A stretch of DNA of 64,000 nt, from assembly GCF_004923295.1 (NCBI RefSeq), contig NZ_CP039636.1:803001-867000 (forward strand). The letters are read 5' to 3'. The position numbers were made by a program, and so were the translations under genes. Under the pieces are notes generated by a model. The model was not told the origin of the DNA. It saw only the letters and a list, made by a program, of their open reading frames with translations, and ran no database searches. This document shows, piece by piece, positions 51,101 through 58,648 of this stretch (positions within the stretch are counted from its first letter, which is position 1; each line of letters starts with the position of its first letter). This stretch comes from Azospirillum sp. TSH100 (GTDB lineage: Bacteria; Pseudomonadota; Alphaproteobacteria; Azospirillales; Azospirillaceae).

Positions 51101-51518
51101 CGCCCCACACCGTGACATGGGCGGTGTTGTTGGGATCGACGGCGCCCGGACGGTGCAGATCGCCATCCGCGCCGCGCTTGTACCAGTCGGGATGGCGGTC
51201 GACCAGCAGGGCATCGCGGGAGGTGTGGTTGATGACGAAGTCCATCATCACCGACTGGCCATGCGCTCCGGCCTCCCCCGTGAAGCGGCGCAGAAGCTCG
51301 TCGTCACTTTCGTGCGAGCCGCCGCGCAGCGCGTCATGCAGTCGGTAGGGATCCTTCACGGCATAAAGGCTGCCGGAGAATCCGGGCTGGTGGATCGGGT
51401 TCAGGAAGATCCAGTCGAAACCCATCCCCTGGATCCGCGGCAGGTGCCCGGCCCAATCGCGGACGGGACCGACCAGGGTCGGAAACAGGTTGTAGATGCG
51501 CGGTCCGACGATGCTCAT
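48198..51518 (-). CDS. glgE: GH13 domain fused to maltosyltransferase GlgE
   Basis: 1106 residues, far longer than ordinary GlgE (about 660-700). Residues 1-435 are a GH13 (alpha-amylase superfamily) domain with all catalytic positions: DFVINHTS (93-100), GFRCDAAY with Asp177, FFAETLG with Glu206, FPESHDTDR with Asp261. Residues about 460-1106 are GlgE: the N-domain, then the barrel with FRVDNPHTK (Asp835) and FLAEAFTRP (Glu864). GlgE transfers maltose from maltose 1-phosphate to alpha-1,4-glucan. ATG 51518 is chosen over the open frame upstream. The gene is divergent from PPK2 and no treS, pep2 or glgB gene is nearby. The GH13 domain may trim or prime the glucan; the substrate is not known. 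Confidence 0.92.
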   Translation of the reverse strand: MSIVGPRIYNLFPTLVGPVRDWAGHLPRIQGMGFDWIFLNPIHQPGFSGSLYAVKDPYRLHDALRGGSHESDDELLRRFTGEAGAHGQSVMMDFVINHTSRDALLVDRHPDWYKRGADGDLHRPGAVDPNNTAHVTVWGDLASLDYDRPESRAGLIGYWSDYLRHYIGLGVRGFRCDAAYQVPAEVWKSLIDAAHAVNPEVKFFAETLGCTVEQVRELCGAGFDFLFNSAKWWDFKADWLLDQYEEFRWIAPSIAFPESHDTDRLAAEVGSQDAVRLAAQLKMHYLFAASFSTGVMMPVGFEYGFTRKLDVVRTGPADWEQPKLDLTGFIGAVNAMKAATPALNVEGPQRRVTSPHSPVLGLIRQVDGAALDQPDACAILVLNPDENRPHNLDVGPILAATGGTYEAFEDVTPEAEPLPMKPGAPMMLRPMELRVFRARAARRRPVELHDVEEREWMESIAAGRMTIENVYPELDGGRFAIKRAVGDVMEVWADIYTDGTFVLAASVMYKADGDEAWSEAPMRLHENDRWVGQVPLVRNARYTYSIEAWRDVWESWRADFKKKVDAGMVVDLELVEGRRFVEQALDLNHGDGRAALQAVIERMQALSGREAIDYALSDEPRRVMKQYGERQYKSRYVRELEVYVDRTAGAYSAWFEIFPRSASPDPSRPGNFDDVVNLLPMVRDMGFDVLYFPPIHPIGRAFRKGKNNTLNPGPDDPGVPYAIGAEEGGHDAIDPMIGDFDSFRRLVREAKRHGIEIALDFAVQCSPDHPWVKEHPHWFYWRPDGTIRYAENPPKKYQDIVNVSFYRQSYPDLWYALRDVVLMWCKEGVRIFRVDNPHTKPFPFWEWMIREVQDRYPDALFLAEAFTRPKLMKRLAKVGFTQSYSYFTWRTTKAELTEYLTELTQGESREYMRPNFFANTPDILPPILTQGGRPAHMMRAVLAATLAGVYGLYGPYLLCEAEAYPGKEEYNHSEKYEIRHWDWNKPGNIRDYVTAINRIRRENPALQQFTNLRFYNAFDDNILLYGKMTAAKDNVILIAVNLDPHNGHGGTIEVPLWELGLPDGAHVQVEDLFSGHRFTWIGKFQHVWLDPHRNPAAIWRIAPPGV

Positions 51519-51703
51519 GGAGGAACCCCCTTCCTTGGCCCTGCTTCTCCGTTGACAGCCTGCCGCTCCCCGTTGTGGGATCGACGGAAGGCCGGCACCC
51601 GGGGCCGATAGCAAGCCCCCGCCGGACAACCCGCCGGGGCGGTGAAGGTTCCGCCGGCCACTTTGGCAACCCGCAACCACCCCACCAGCACAGGATGCAG
51701 CGC

Positions 51704-52519
51704 ATGGCCGAGAAGCCCGGCAAGGTCTCGAAAATCCGCCTCGGTAAACTGGACCAGGACCAGGCGCGGATCGAGACGGCGGAGGAGTATGACCGCCGAC
51801 TCGGCAAGCTGCAGAAGGAACTGCTGCACATCCAGCAGACCTACTGGCACGAGAAACGCCGCGCCATCGTGCTGTTCGAGGGCTGGGATGCCGCCGGCAA
51901 GGGCGGGGCCATTCGTCGCATGACCGAGCCGCTCGACCCCCGCGGCTTCCATGTCTGGCCGATCTCCGCCCCGACCGAGGAGGAACAGGGAAAGCATTAC
52001 CTGTACCGCTTCTGGACCAAGCTGCCGGCGGCCGGCACTTTCGCCATATTCGACCGGTCCTGGTACGGCCGCGTCATGGTGGAACGGGTGGAGAAGTTCG
52101 CCACCAAGGACCAGTGGAAGCGCGCCTATGACGAGATCAACGAGTTCGAGCGGCTGCTGACCGACGACGGCGTGCGCATCGTCAAGCTGTTCCTGCACAT
52201 CACTCCGGAAGAACAGCTGGAGCGCTTCCGCGAGCGGATGAAGAACCCCTACAAGCGTTGGAAGCTGACGGAGGAGGATCTGCGCAACCGCGCCAAATGG
52301 GACGACTACGTCAAGGCGGCGGAGGCGATGTTCGACCGCACCTCTACCTCCAACGCGCCCTGGCACGCGGTGGAGGCGAACTCCAAATGGCACGCCCGGC
52401 TCAAGGTGCTGGAGATCGTCACTGCCGCCCTGAAGGAGGGCGTGAACATCGCCCCTCCCCCGGTCAACGGCAACGTCGCCAGAATCGCCGCGGAGGTGTT
52501 GGGGATCGAGGCGGAGTAA
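51704..52519 (+). CDS. ppk2: Polyphosphate kinase 2 family protein
   Basis: 271 residues, single-domain PPK2. Walker A-type FEGWDAAGKGGAI (about 59-71) and lid motif DRSWYGRVMVERVE (about 115-128) are conserved. The family transfers phosphate between polyphosphate and nucleotides (ADP/GDP). ATG 51704 is chosen from an AGGA site 8 bases upstream. Single-domain class I PPK2 usually favours phosphorylation of nucleoside diphosphates, but class assignment here is only by overall length. It is divergent from glgE and convergent with leuD (stops 1 base apart). Confidence 0.92.
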   Translation: MAEKPGKVSKIRLGKLDQDQARIETAEEYDRRLGKLQKELLHIQQTYWHEKRRAIVLFEGWDAAGKGGAIRRMTEPLDPRGFHVWPISAPTEEEQGKHYLYRFWTKLPAAGTFAIFDRSWYGRVMVERVEKFATKDQWKRAYDEINEFERLLTDDGVRIVKLFLHITPEEQLERFRERMKNPYKRWKLTEEDLRNRAKWDDYVKAAEAMFDRTSTSNAPWHAVEANSKWHARLKVLEIVTAALKEGVNIAPPPVNGNVARIAAEVLGIEAE

Positions 52520-52520
52520 A

Positions 52521-53120
52521 TCAGCCCGCCCCCGGCACCACCCAGGGACGCCGCTCCGCGTCCGTCCGGTCGAAGGCGTCGATGGCGTCCTGGTGGCGCA
52601 GGGTCAGGGCCACGTCGTCGAGCCCTCCGACCAGGCAGTCCTTCTTGAACGGGTCGATGGCGAAGGACAGCGCCCGGCCGTCCGGACCGCTCAGGGTCTG
52701 GGCCGGCAGGTCCACGGTGACGGTGGCTCCCGGCGCCCCCTGCAACTGGCGGCGCAGGTCGGCCACCGTCTCCTCCGGCAGGGTGACGGTCAGCAGGCCG
52801 TTCTTGGCGGCATTTGCGGCGAAGATGTCGCCGAAGCTGGGGGCTATGACGCAGCGGAACCCGCCATCCACCAGCGCATAGACCGCCCCCTCGCGCGATG
52901 ACCCGCAGCCGAAATTGCGGTCGCTCACCAGCACGCGGGCGCCGGCATAGGCGGGATCGTCCAGGGGAAAGCCCGGCTTGCGCTCGTCATGGAACAGGAA
53001 GTTGCCATAGCCGGCGCTGCGCGGCTTCTTCAGGAAGCGGGCGGGCAGGAGCTGGTCGGTGTCGATGTTGGCGATGTCGAGCGGCACCGCCGGTGCGGTC
53101 AGCGTGACGAACGGGTCCAT
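52521..53120 (-). CDS. leuD: LeuD-like isomerase/hydratase small subunit
   Basis: 199 residues, the aconitase-family swivel domain. Motifs NIDTDQLLPARFLKK (about 19-33) and NFGCGSSREGAVYAL (about 67-81) are conserved, but the usual GSSREHAPWAL is GSSREGAVYAL and the FxxDWR motif is FLFHDER. These differences, plus its location in a catabolic operon, suggest a paralogue rather than the leucine biosynthetic enzyme. It would pair with the LeuC-like protein to hydrate or isomerise a branched dicarboxylate (for example citraconate, dimethylmaleate or isopropylmaleate type). ATG 53120 is 1 base after the leuC stop and has GGAGG upstream. Confidence 0.85.
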   Translation of the reverse strand: MDPFVTLTAPAVPLDIANIDTDQLLPARFLKKPRSAGYGNFLFHDERKPGFPLDDPAYAGARVLVSDRNFGCGSSREGAVYALVDGGFRCVIAPSFGDIFAANAAKNGLLTVTLPEETVADLRRQLQGAPGATVTVDLPAQTLSGPDGRALSFAIDPFKKDCLVGGLDDVALTLRHQDAIDAFDRTDAERRPWVVPGAG

Positions 53121-53121
53121 C

Positions 53122-54543
53122 CTATGCGCCTCCCAGCTTGCGGACATCGAGCTTTCTGACATCGGTGAGCCTGCCGGTCGCGGCGGCGGCGGCGGCCATC
53201 GCCGGGCTCATCAGATGGGTGCGGGCGTTCGGCCCCTGGCGGCCGGGGAAGTTGCGGTTGGTGGTGGAGGCGCAGCGCTCGCCCGCCGGAACGAGGTCGC
53301 CGTTGATGCCGACGCACATCGAGCAGCCCGGCTCCCCCCACTCCAGCCCGGCGTCGATGAAGATTCGGTCCAGCCCCTCCGCCTCCGCCTGCCGGCGCAC
53401 CGGGACGGAGCCCGGCACCACCAGCCCCGGCACCACCGCCCGCCGGCCGCGCAGCACGGCGGCGGCGGCACGCAGATCCTCCAGCCGGGCATTGGTGCAG
53501 GAACCGATGAAGACGCGGTCGATGGACACCTCCTCCAGAGCCATGCCAGGGGCCAGTCCCATATAGTCGAGCATCTTGCGCATCTGGCCGGCGCGCACCG
53601 GATCGGCCTCCGCAACGGGGTCGGGAACCGCCGCGGTCACCGGCACCGCGGTTTCCGGGCTGGTGCCCCAGGTCACGGCCGGGGCGATGTCGGCGGCGTC
53701 CAGCCTCACCTCACGGTCGAAACTGGCACCCGGGTCGCTGGACAGGGTCCGCCAGTGCTCCACCGCAAGGTCGAAAAGCAGGCTCTTCGGGGCGAAAGGC
53801 CGTCCCTCGATCCAGGAGAAGGTGGTGTCGTCGGGGGCGATCATGCCGGCCCGCGCCCCCGCCTCGATCGACATGTTGCAGACGGTCAGCCGGCCTTCCA
53901 TCGACAGGGCGCCGATGGCGCTGCCGGCATATTCGATGACATGGCCGGCGGCCCCGTCGGCACCGATGGCGGCGATCACCGCCAGAATCAGGTCCTTGGC
54001 CGTAACGTGCGACCCCAGCACCCCGTCCACGGTGATGCGCATAGTCTTCGGCCGGCGCTGCCACAGGGTCTGGGTCGCCAGCACATGCGAGACCTCGGTT
54101 GCGCCGATGCCGAAGGCGAGCGCCCCAAAAGCCCCGTGGGTCGAGGTGTGACTGTCGCCACAGACGATGGTCAGGCCGGGCAGCGTCAGCCCCTGTTCCG
54201 GCGCCAGCACATGGACGATGCCCTGGGCCGGGTCATGCAGGCCGAAATGGCGCAGGCCATGTCGGCCGGCATTGGTCTCCAGCATCGTCACCATGTTGGC
54301 GATCTCGGGATCGGCGATCGGCTTGGCCCGGCTGTGCGAGGGCACGTAATGGTCGGCAACGGCGAAGGTCAGCTCCGGCCGGCGTACCTTGCGGCCGGCA
54401 TGATCGATCATGCCGAAGGCGTGGAAGGAGCCCTCATGCAGGAAATGACGGTCGATGGCAAGCAGGGCCTGACCGTCCGGCCGGGTCGCCACGACATGAG
54501 CGTCCCACACCTTCTCGAACAGGCTGCGTGGCTGCGAGGTCAT
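53122..54543 (-). CDS. leuC: LeuC-like aconitase-family large subunit
   Basis: 473 residues. The [4Fe-4S] cluster ligands are in VFIGSCTNARLED and CSMCVGINGD, and the catalytic region IVCGDSHTSTHGAFGALAFG is intact. The usual product is 3-isopropylmalate dehydratase; here the operon has no other leu genes (no leuA or leuB) but has catabolic partners, so a related dehydratase is inferred. It overlaps the FAD gene by 4 bases and leuD by spacing of 1 base. Exact substrate cannot be read from sequence. Confidence 0.9.
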   Translation of the reverse strand: MTSQPRSLFEKVWDAHVVATRPDGQALLAIDRHFLHEGSFHAFGMIDHAGRKVRRPELTFAVADHYVPSHSRAKPIADPEIANMVTMLETNAGRHGLRHFGLHDPAQGIVHVLAPEQGLTLPGLTIVCGDSHTSTHGAFGALAFGIGATEVSHVLATQTLWQRRPKTMRITVDGVLGSHVTAKDLILAVIAAIGADGAAGHVIEYAGSAIGALSMEGRLTVCNMSIEAGARAGMIAPDDTTFSWIEGRPFAPKSLLFDLAVEHWRTLSSDPGASFDREVRLDAADIAPAVTWGTSPETAVPVTAAVPDPVAEADPVRAGQMRKMLDYMGLAPGMALEEVSIDRVFIGSCTNARLEDLRAAAAVLRGRRAVVPGLVVPGSVPVRRQAEAEGLDRIFIDAGLEWGEPGCSMCVGINGDLVPAGERCASTTNRNFPGRQGPNARTHLMSPAMAAAAAATGRLTDVRKLDVRKLGGA

Positions 54544-55949
54544 CGGTTGGTTTCCTCCTTTACGGCGCTTGCAGCGGCGGAGCCGGCGATGCGCCCCAGC
54601 GCCACCGCGGTCAGCAGTCCGTTGCCGGACAGATAGCCGGACGCCTTGGATCCCGACACGCCGCAGGCAGCGCCGCCGGCGGCATAGAGGTTCGGCAGCG
54701 GCCTGCCCTGCCCGTCCAGAACCTGGGCCTCGTCATCGACGACCAGCCCGCCCTGGGTGTGGAACAACGCGCCGGTGACGCGGACCGCCCGGTAAGGAGC
54801 AGCCAGCGGGGCCGAGCCGGTGAAGTCACGGCCGAACCCGTCGGTTCCGCCCTCCGTTTTCAGCCGGTCGACATCGGCCAGCGCCGCAGCGAGAGCGTCC
54901 CCATCGATTTTCATCTGCCGGGCAAGCTCGGCCGGCGTGTCGGCACTCAAAACTGCACCCATCGCCTCAGCCTGCCGAAAATCCTCGAACTGGCGGGCGA
55001 TGGCGGCGATGCGCTCATCGAAGATTGTCCAGGCGATACCGTCCGGCTGGCGCAGCACGACGGCGGCCTGTTCCGAATAGCCCTGCGCCTCGTTGGAGAA
55101 GCGCCGCCCCGCAGTGTTCACCTGCACGCCGCCCTCGGTGATCGTCGCCCAGGTGACGAGGATGCCCGCCGGATGCGCGACGGAGCCGTGCCCCTGATGC
55201 CCCGACAGATGCCGGGTGGCGGCGCCCAGCGCCTCGCCCCACAGCAGCGCGTCGCCCTGGTTGCCAGGATGGCCGAAATAGAGCGCGTCGGCCAGTTCCG
55301 GCACATGCCGCCCGACCAGCGCCTTGTTACCGCCATAGCCGTTGCAGGCGAGGACCAGCGCACCGCAGCCGACCCGCTCGACGCTGCCGTCCGGACGGGT
55401 GACCTCGACGCCGCGAACCTGCGCGCCATCGGCATGGAGGGCGGTGACATGCGCCTCGCATAGCACGTCGATGCCGGCGGCTTCGACGGCCCCGCGCAGC
55501 CGGTCGATCAGCTCCGCCCCCGACCGGCTGGGCAAGCCGTGCATGCGCCGGGCGCTGTGTCCCGGATAACTGAAATTATCCACCACAGAGAAGGGCAGCC
55601 CATAGCGGTCGGCCAGCCACTCCAGCGCCGGCCCCACCGCTCCGGCGACGCGGGCAACCTCGCCCGGATCGGGTTCGCCCTTCGCCTTGGCGGCGATGTC
55701 GGCGGCAAAGCGATCCGGGCTGTCCTCGATCCCTGCATCGCGTTGCCATCGGGTGCCCGGCGCTGGAATCAGCCCGGCCGACAGGGCAGTGGAGCCCTGG
55801 GGCAGCGCATCACGCTCCAGCACTAGAACGCCGGCGCCCTGCTCATGGGCGGCGAGCGCGGCGACCATCCCGGCCGCTCCGCCGCCGATGATGACGACGG
55901 GGACGGTGAACTCGAACTCCACGCCGTCCGCAGGCAGGATGCGGCTCAT
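54540..55949 (-). CDS. FAD-dependent oxidoreductase (fumarate-reductase/tricarballylate-dehydrogenase-like)
   Basis: 469 residues. The N-terminal dinucleotide motif VVIIGGGAAGMVAALAAHEQ and LVLERD bind FAD; the C-terminal GGLVVDDEAQVLD and AAGGAACGVSGSKASGYLSG are FAD_binding_2 hallmarks, typical of succinate/tricarballylate/3-ketosteroid delta-1 dehydrogenases. It could desaturate a dicarboxylate, producing an alkene for the LeuCD-like hydratase. ATG 55949 overlaps the preceding isochorismatase-fold gene by 4 bases. No signal peptide is seen, so it is cytoplasmic. Confidence 0.88.
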   Translation of the reverse strand: MSRILPADGVEFEFTVPVVIIGGGAAGMVAALAAHEQGAGVLVLERDALPQGSTALSAGLIPAPGTRWQRDAGIEDSPDRFAADIAAKAKGEPDPGEVARVAGAVGPALEWLADRYGLPFSVVDNFSYPGHSARRMHGLPSRSGAELIDRLRGAVEAAGIDVLCEAHVTALHADGAQVRGVEVTRPDGSVERVGCGALVLACNGYGGNKALVGRHVPELADALYFGHPGNQGDALLWGEALGAATRHLSGHQGHGSVAHPAGILVTWATITEGGVQVNTAGRRFSNEAQGYSEQAAVVLRQPDGIAWTIFDERIAAIARQFEDFRQAEAMGAVLSADTPAELARQMKIDGDALAAALADVDRLKTEGGTDGFGRDFTGSAPLAAPYRAVRVTGALFHTQGGLVVDDEAQVLDGQGRPLPNLYAAGGAACGVSGSKASGYLSGNGLLTAVALGRIAGSAAASAVKEETNR

Positions 55950-56560
55950 GAGGTCGCCATCTCCTCCAGCATCGTGGCGACGGTCGCAACCCGACAGACC
56001 GGGCGCAGCGCAGCGATGGACACCTCATGCAGTTGCGGCGTGAAGGCGGCGGTGCCGTCTTCCAGCACGATGGTGTCGAAATCGCGGACATGGGCGTCGC
56101 GCACGGTCGAGGCGACGCCGCCATTGGTGACGATGCCGCAGACCAGCAGCCGCTCCACCCCGCATTTCGCCAGCACCCATTCCAGCCGCGACATGTAGAA
56201 AGCGGAATAGGCGACCTTCTCCACCTCGACATCGACGGGCTGGAGGGCGTCCACCGTACGATGCCCCCAACTGCCCGGCTTGAAATCGCCCTTGGCAAGG
56301 AAAGGACGCAGCGTCTTCAAGTGGGGTGAGATCATCGGCTCGCCGCCGCGGCCGGACACCAATGTGAAGTTGGTCGAGATCACCCAGCCGCCACGCGCGC
56401 GCAGCAAGTCGGCCAGCGGCTTCACCCGCTCTGGCAATTCGAGGATCTCAGGTGCCGTCTGCCCGGCGCGGCCATAGGCGCCGTCCGGGTGGATGAAGTC
56501 GTTCTGCAGGTCGCAGACCAGCAGGGCGGTGCGCTCGATGGTAATGGCTGTGCCGTTCAT
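55946..56560 (-). CDS. Isochorismatase-fold hydrolase lacking the catalytic cysteine
   Basis: 204 residues, isochorismatase/nicotinamidase fold. Catalytic Asp17 (LLVCDLQNDF) and Lys115 (VEVEKVAYSAFYMSRLE) are present, but in GIVTNGGVASTVRDA the position that holds Cys in amidases (T-x-x-C-V) is Gly148. Gly occurs there in PhzD and EntB, which hydrolyse isochorismate's vinyl ether without a Cys nucleophile. So this protein is more likely a vinyl-ether hydrolase or binding protein than an amidase. It overlaps hyuA and the FAD gene by 4 bases each, so it is a core member of the operon. Confidence 0.85.
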   Translation of the reverse strand: MNGTAITIERTALLVCDLQNDFIHPDGAYGRAGQTAPEILELPERVKPLADLLRARGGWVISTNFTLVSGRGGEPMISPHLKTLRPFLAKGDFKPGSWGHRTVDALQPVDVEVEKVAYSAFYMSRLEWVLAKCGVERLLVCGIVTNGGVASTVRDAHVRDFDTIVLEDGTAAFTPQLHEVSIAALRPVCRVATVATMLEEMATS

Positions 56561-58629
56561 CGGGCGTTCCTTTCCACGATGACGTTGCCGAAGCGGTCGA
56601 CGCGGGCGGACAGGTCGGGGTCGATGACGGTGGTGGCATCCGGCTGTTCGAGGATCGCCGGCCCCTGGATCACAGCGTCGGCCGGCAGATCCAGCCGGTT
56701 GTAGACAGCCGCCTCATGCCAGGCTCCGTCGAACCACACCGGCCGCGACCCGGCATAGGCGCCCCCCACCGTCGTCCCGGCCGCCGGAGCGAGCGCGGAG
56801 AGGTCGAAATGCGGACGCCGGCCGATGGCGGCTGTGCGCAGATTGACGATCTTGGCGCCGACACCCGGCAACAGCCGGCTGAAGGAGGCCTGATAAGCGC
56901 GCTCGAAGGCGGCGCGGATGGTCGCCTCGTCGATGCCGGTGGTGCCGTCCTGCACCGACACCGGCAGCGGCACGGCGACTGTGTGGGTCTGGCCGATGTA
57001 GTGCATGTCGAGTTCGAAGACGAGGTCGATGCGCTCGACGCTGAGGCCGGCGGACTGCACCACGGCGCGGGCGGCCGTCGCCTCCTCGACCATGCGGCGG
57101 TCGAGCGAGCGTGCGTCGATGCCCACCAGCGGCAGATTGACCGTCTGCACCTGATCGTGGCGGATGTCGGCGATGACGCAGCCGAGCGCCGAGGTCACGC
57201 CGGGGAAGCGCGGCACCAGCGCCGCCTTCAGTCCGACTTCCTTGATCAGCGCGCCGACATGCAGCGCCCCGCCGCCGCCGAAGGGCACTGCGGCGAATTT
57301 GGCCGGATCGTGGCCACGCTCGATGGAGACCAGACGGATGGCGCCGGCCATCTTGCTGTTGGCGATGCGCACCACCGCTTCCGCCGCCGCCATCACGTCG
57401 AGGCCCAGCGGCTCGGCGACATGGGTGGCGATTGCCGCGCGGGCGGCGTCGACGTCCAGCCGCGCCAGCTTGCCGCCGATGGGACGCTCGGCATTGATGC
57501 GGCCGAGCAGGACATTGGCGTCGGTCAGCGTCGGCCGCGTGTTGCCCTGGCCGTAGCAGACCGGCCCCGGCCGCGAACCAGCGCTTTCCGGCCCGACCTG
57601 CAGCATGCCGCCGGGATCGACCCCGGCGATGGAACCGCCGCCGGCGCCGATGGTGGTGATCTCGATCATCGGCGTGCGGACGACCAGACCGAAATCGATG
57701 GTGGTCTGGGCGGCCAGCATGGTCTGCCCCTCCACCACCAGCGACACGTCGAAGCTGGTGCCACCGAGATCGCCGGTGATGACGTTGGGGAAGCCCGCCG
57801 CCTTGGAGATCGCCGCCGCCGCGATGACGCCGGCCGCCGGTCCCGACAGGGCGGTGCGCACCGGCAGCCGCCGGGCGGTGTCGGTGGACATGACGCCGCC
57901 GTTCGACTGCACGATGTGGAAGCGCCCACCGAAGCCCTCCCCCGCCAGCACATTGTCGAGCTTGGCGAGATAGCTGCCGACCACCGGCTGGAGATAGGCG
58001 TTCAGCGCGGTGGTGGAGGTGCGCTCGAACTCGCGGATTTCCGGCAGGATGCGCGACGAGCATTCGAGGTTGGCGTTCGGCCAGACCTCGCGCGCCGCCT
58101 CCAGCGCAGCCAGCTCGTTGGCCGGGTTGGCGTAGGCGTTGATGAAGACGATGGCGAGCGCCTCCGCCCCCTGGTCGGCAAGTTTGCGGGCGGCGGCGCG
58201 GACCTCCTCCGGGTCGATCTCGGTGCGGATGGTGCCGTCGGCCAGCGTGCGCTCCGCCACCTCCAGCCGCATGTCGCGATCGACGACAGGGACGAAATCG
58301 CCCCACAGGCCCCAGGTGTGGCGTCGGTCGCGGCGGCGCATCTCCAGCACGTCGCGGAAGCCGGCGGTGGTGATCAGCCCGACCTTGGCGCCCTTGCGCT
58401 CCAGCAGAGCGTTGGTGCCGACGGTGGTTCCGTGGACGATGGAGCCCAGTTCCGCCACCGGGCCGAAGCTCTGGAGACCGGCCAGGAAGCCGACCGCCTC
58501 GTCGCCGCGGTTGGACGGGACCTTGGCGGTGCGGAAGCTGCCGCGCACCTCGTCGTAATGGAACAGGTCGGTGAAGGTGCCGCCGACATCGACGCCGACG
58601 ATTGCACCCTTGTTGATACCGTTGCTCAT
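56557..58629 (-). CDS. hyuA: Hydantoinase/oxoprolinase family, subunit A
   Basis: 690 residues, standard for HyuA. The N-terminal ATP-binding motif VGVDVGGTFTDLFHYDE (about 12-28) and the central HGTTVGTNALLERKG are family signatures, as is GDLGGTSFDVSLV. With HyuB it forms an ATP-dependent cyclic-amide hydrolase (hydantoinase, 5-oxoprolinase, caprolactamase) or, in some branches, a carboxylase (acetophenone, acetone). The frame is open upstream, but ATG 58629 has a GGAAGC site. It overlaps the isochorismatase-fold gene by 4 bases and is 20 bases from hyuB. Substrate unknown. Confidence 0.92.
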   Translation of the reverse strand: MSNGINKGAIVGVDVGGTFTDLFHYDEVRGSFRTAKVPSNRGDEAVGFLAGLQSFGPVAELGSIVHGTTVGTNALLERKGAKVGLITTAGFRDVLEMRRRDRRHTWGLWGDFVPVVDRDMRLEVAERTLADGTIRTEIDPEEVRAAARKLADQGAEALAIVFINAYANPANELAALEAAREVWPNANLECSSRILPEIREFERTSTTALNAYLQPVVGSYLAKLDNVLAGEGFGGRFHIVQSNGGVMSTDTARRLPVRTALSGPAAGVIAAAAISKAAGFPNVITGDLGGTSFDVSLVVEGQTMLAAQTTIDFGLVVRTPMIEITTIGAGGGSIAGVDPGGMLQVGPESAGSRPGPVCYGQGNTRPTLTDANVLLGRINAERPIGGKLARLDVDAARAAIATHVAEPLGLDVMAAAEAVVRIANSKMAGAIRLVSIERGHDPAKFAAVPFGGGGALHVGALIKEVGLKAALVPRFPGVTSALGCVIADIRHDQVQTVNLPLVGIDARSLDRRMVEEATAARAVVQSAGLSVERIDLVFELDMHYIGQTHTVAVPLPVSVQDGTTGIDEATIRAAFERAYQASFSRLLPGVGAKIVNLRTAAIGRRPHFDLSALAPAAGTTVGGAYAGSRPVWFDGAWHEAAVYNRLDLPADAVIQGPAILEQPDATTVIDPDLSARVDRFGNVIVERNAR

Positions 58630-58648
58630 GGTCTTGCTTCCGGGTTCG

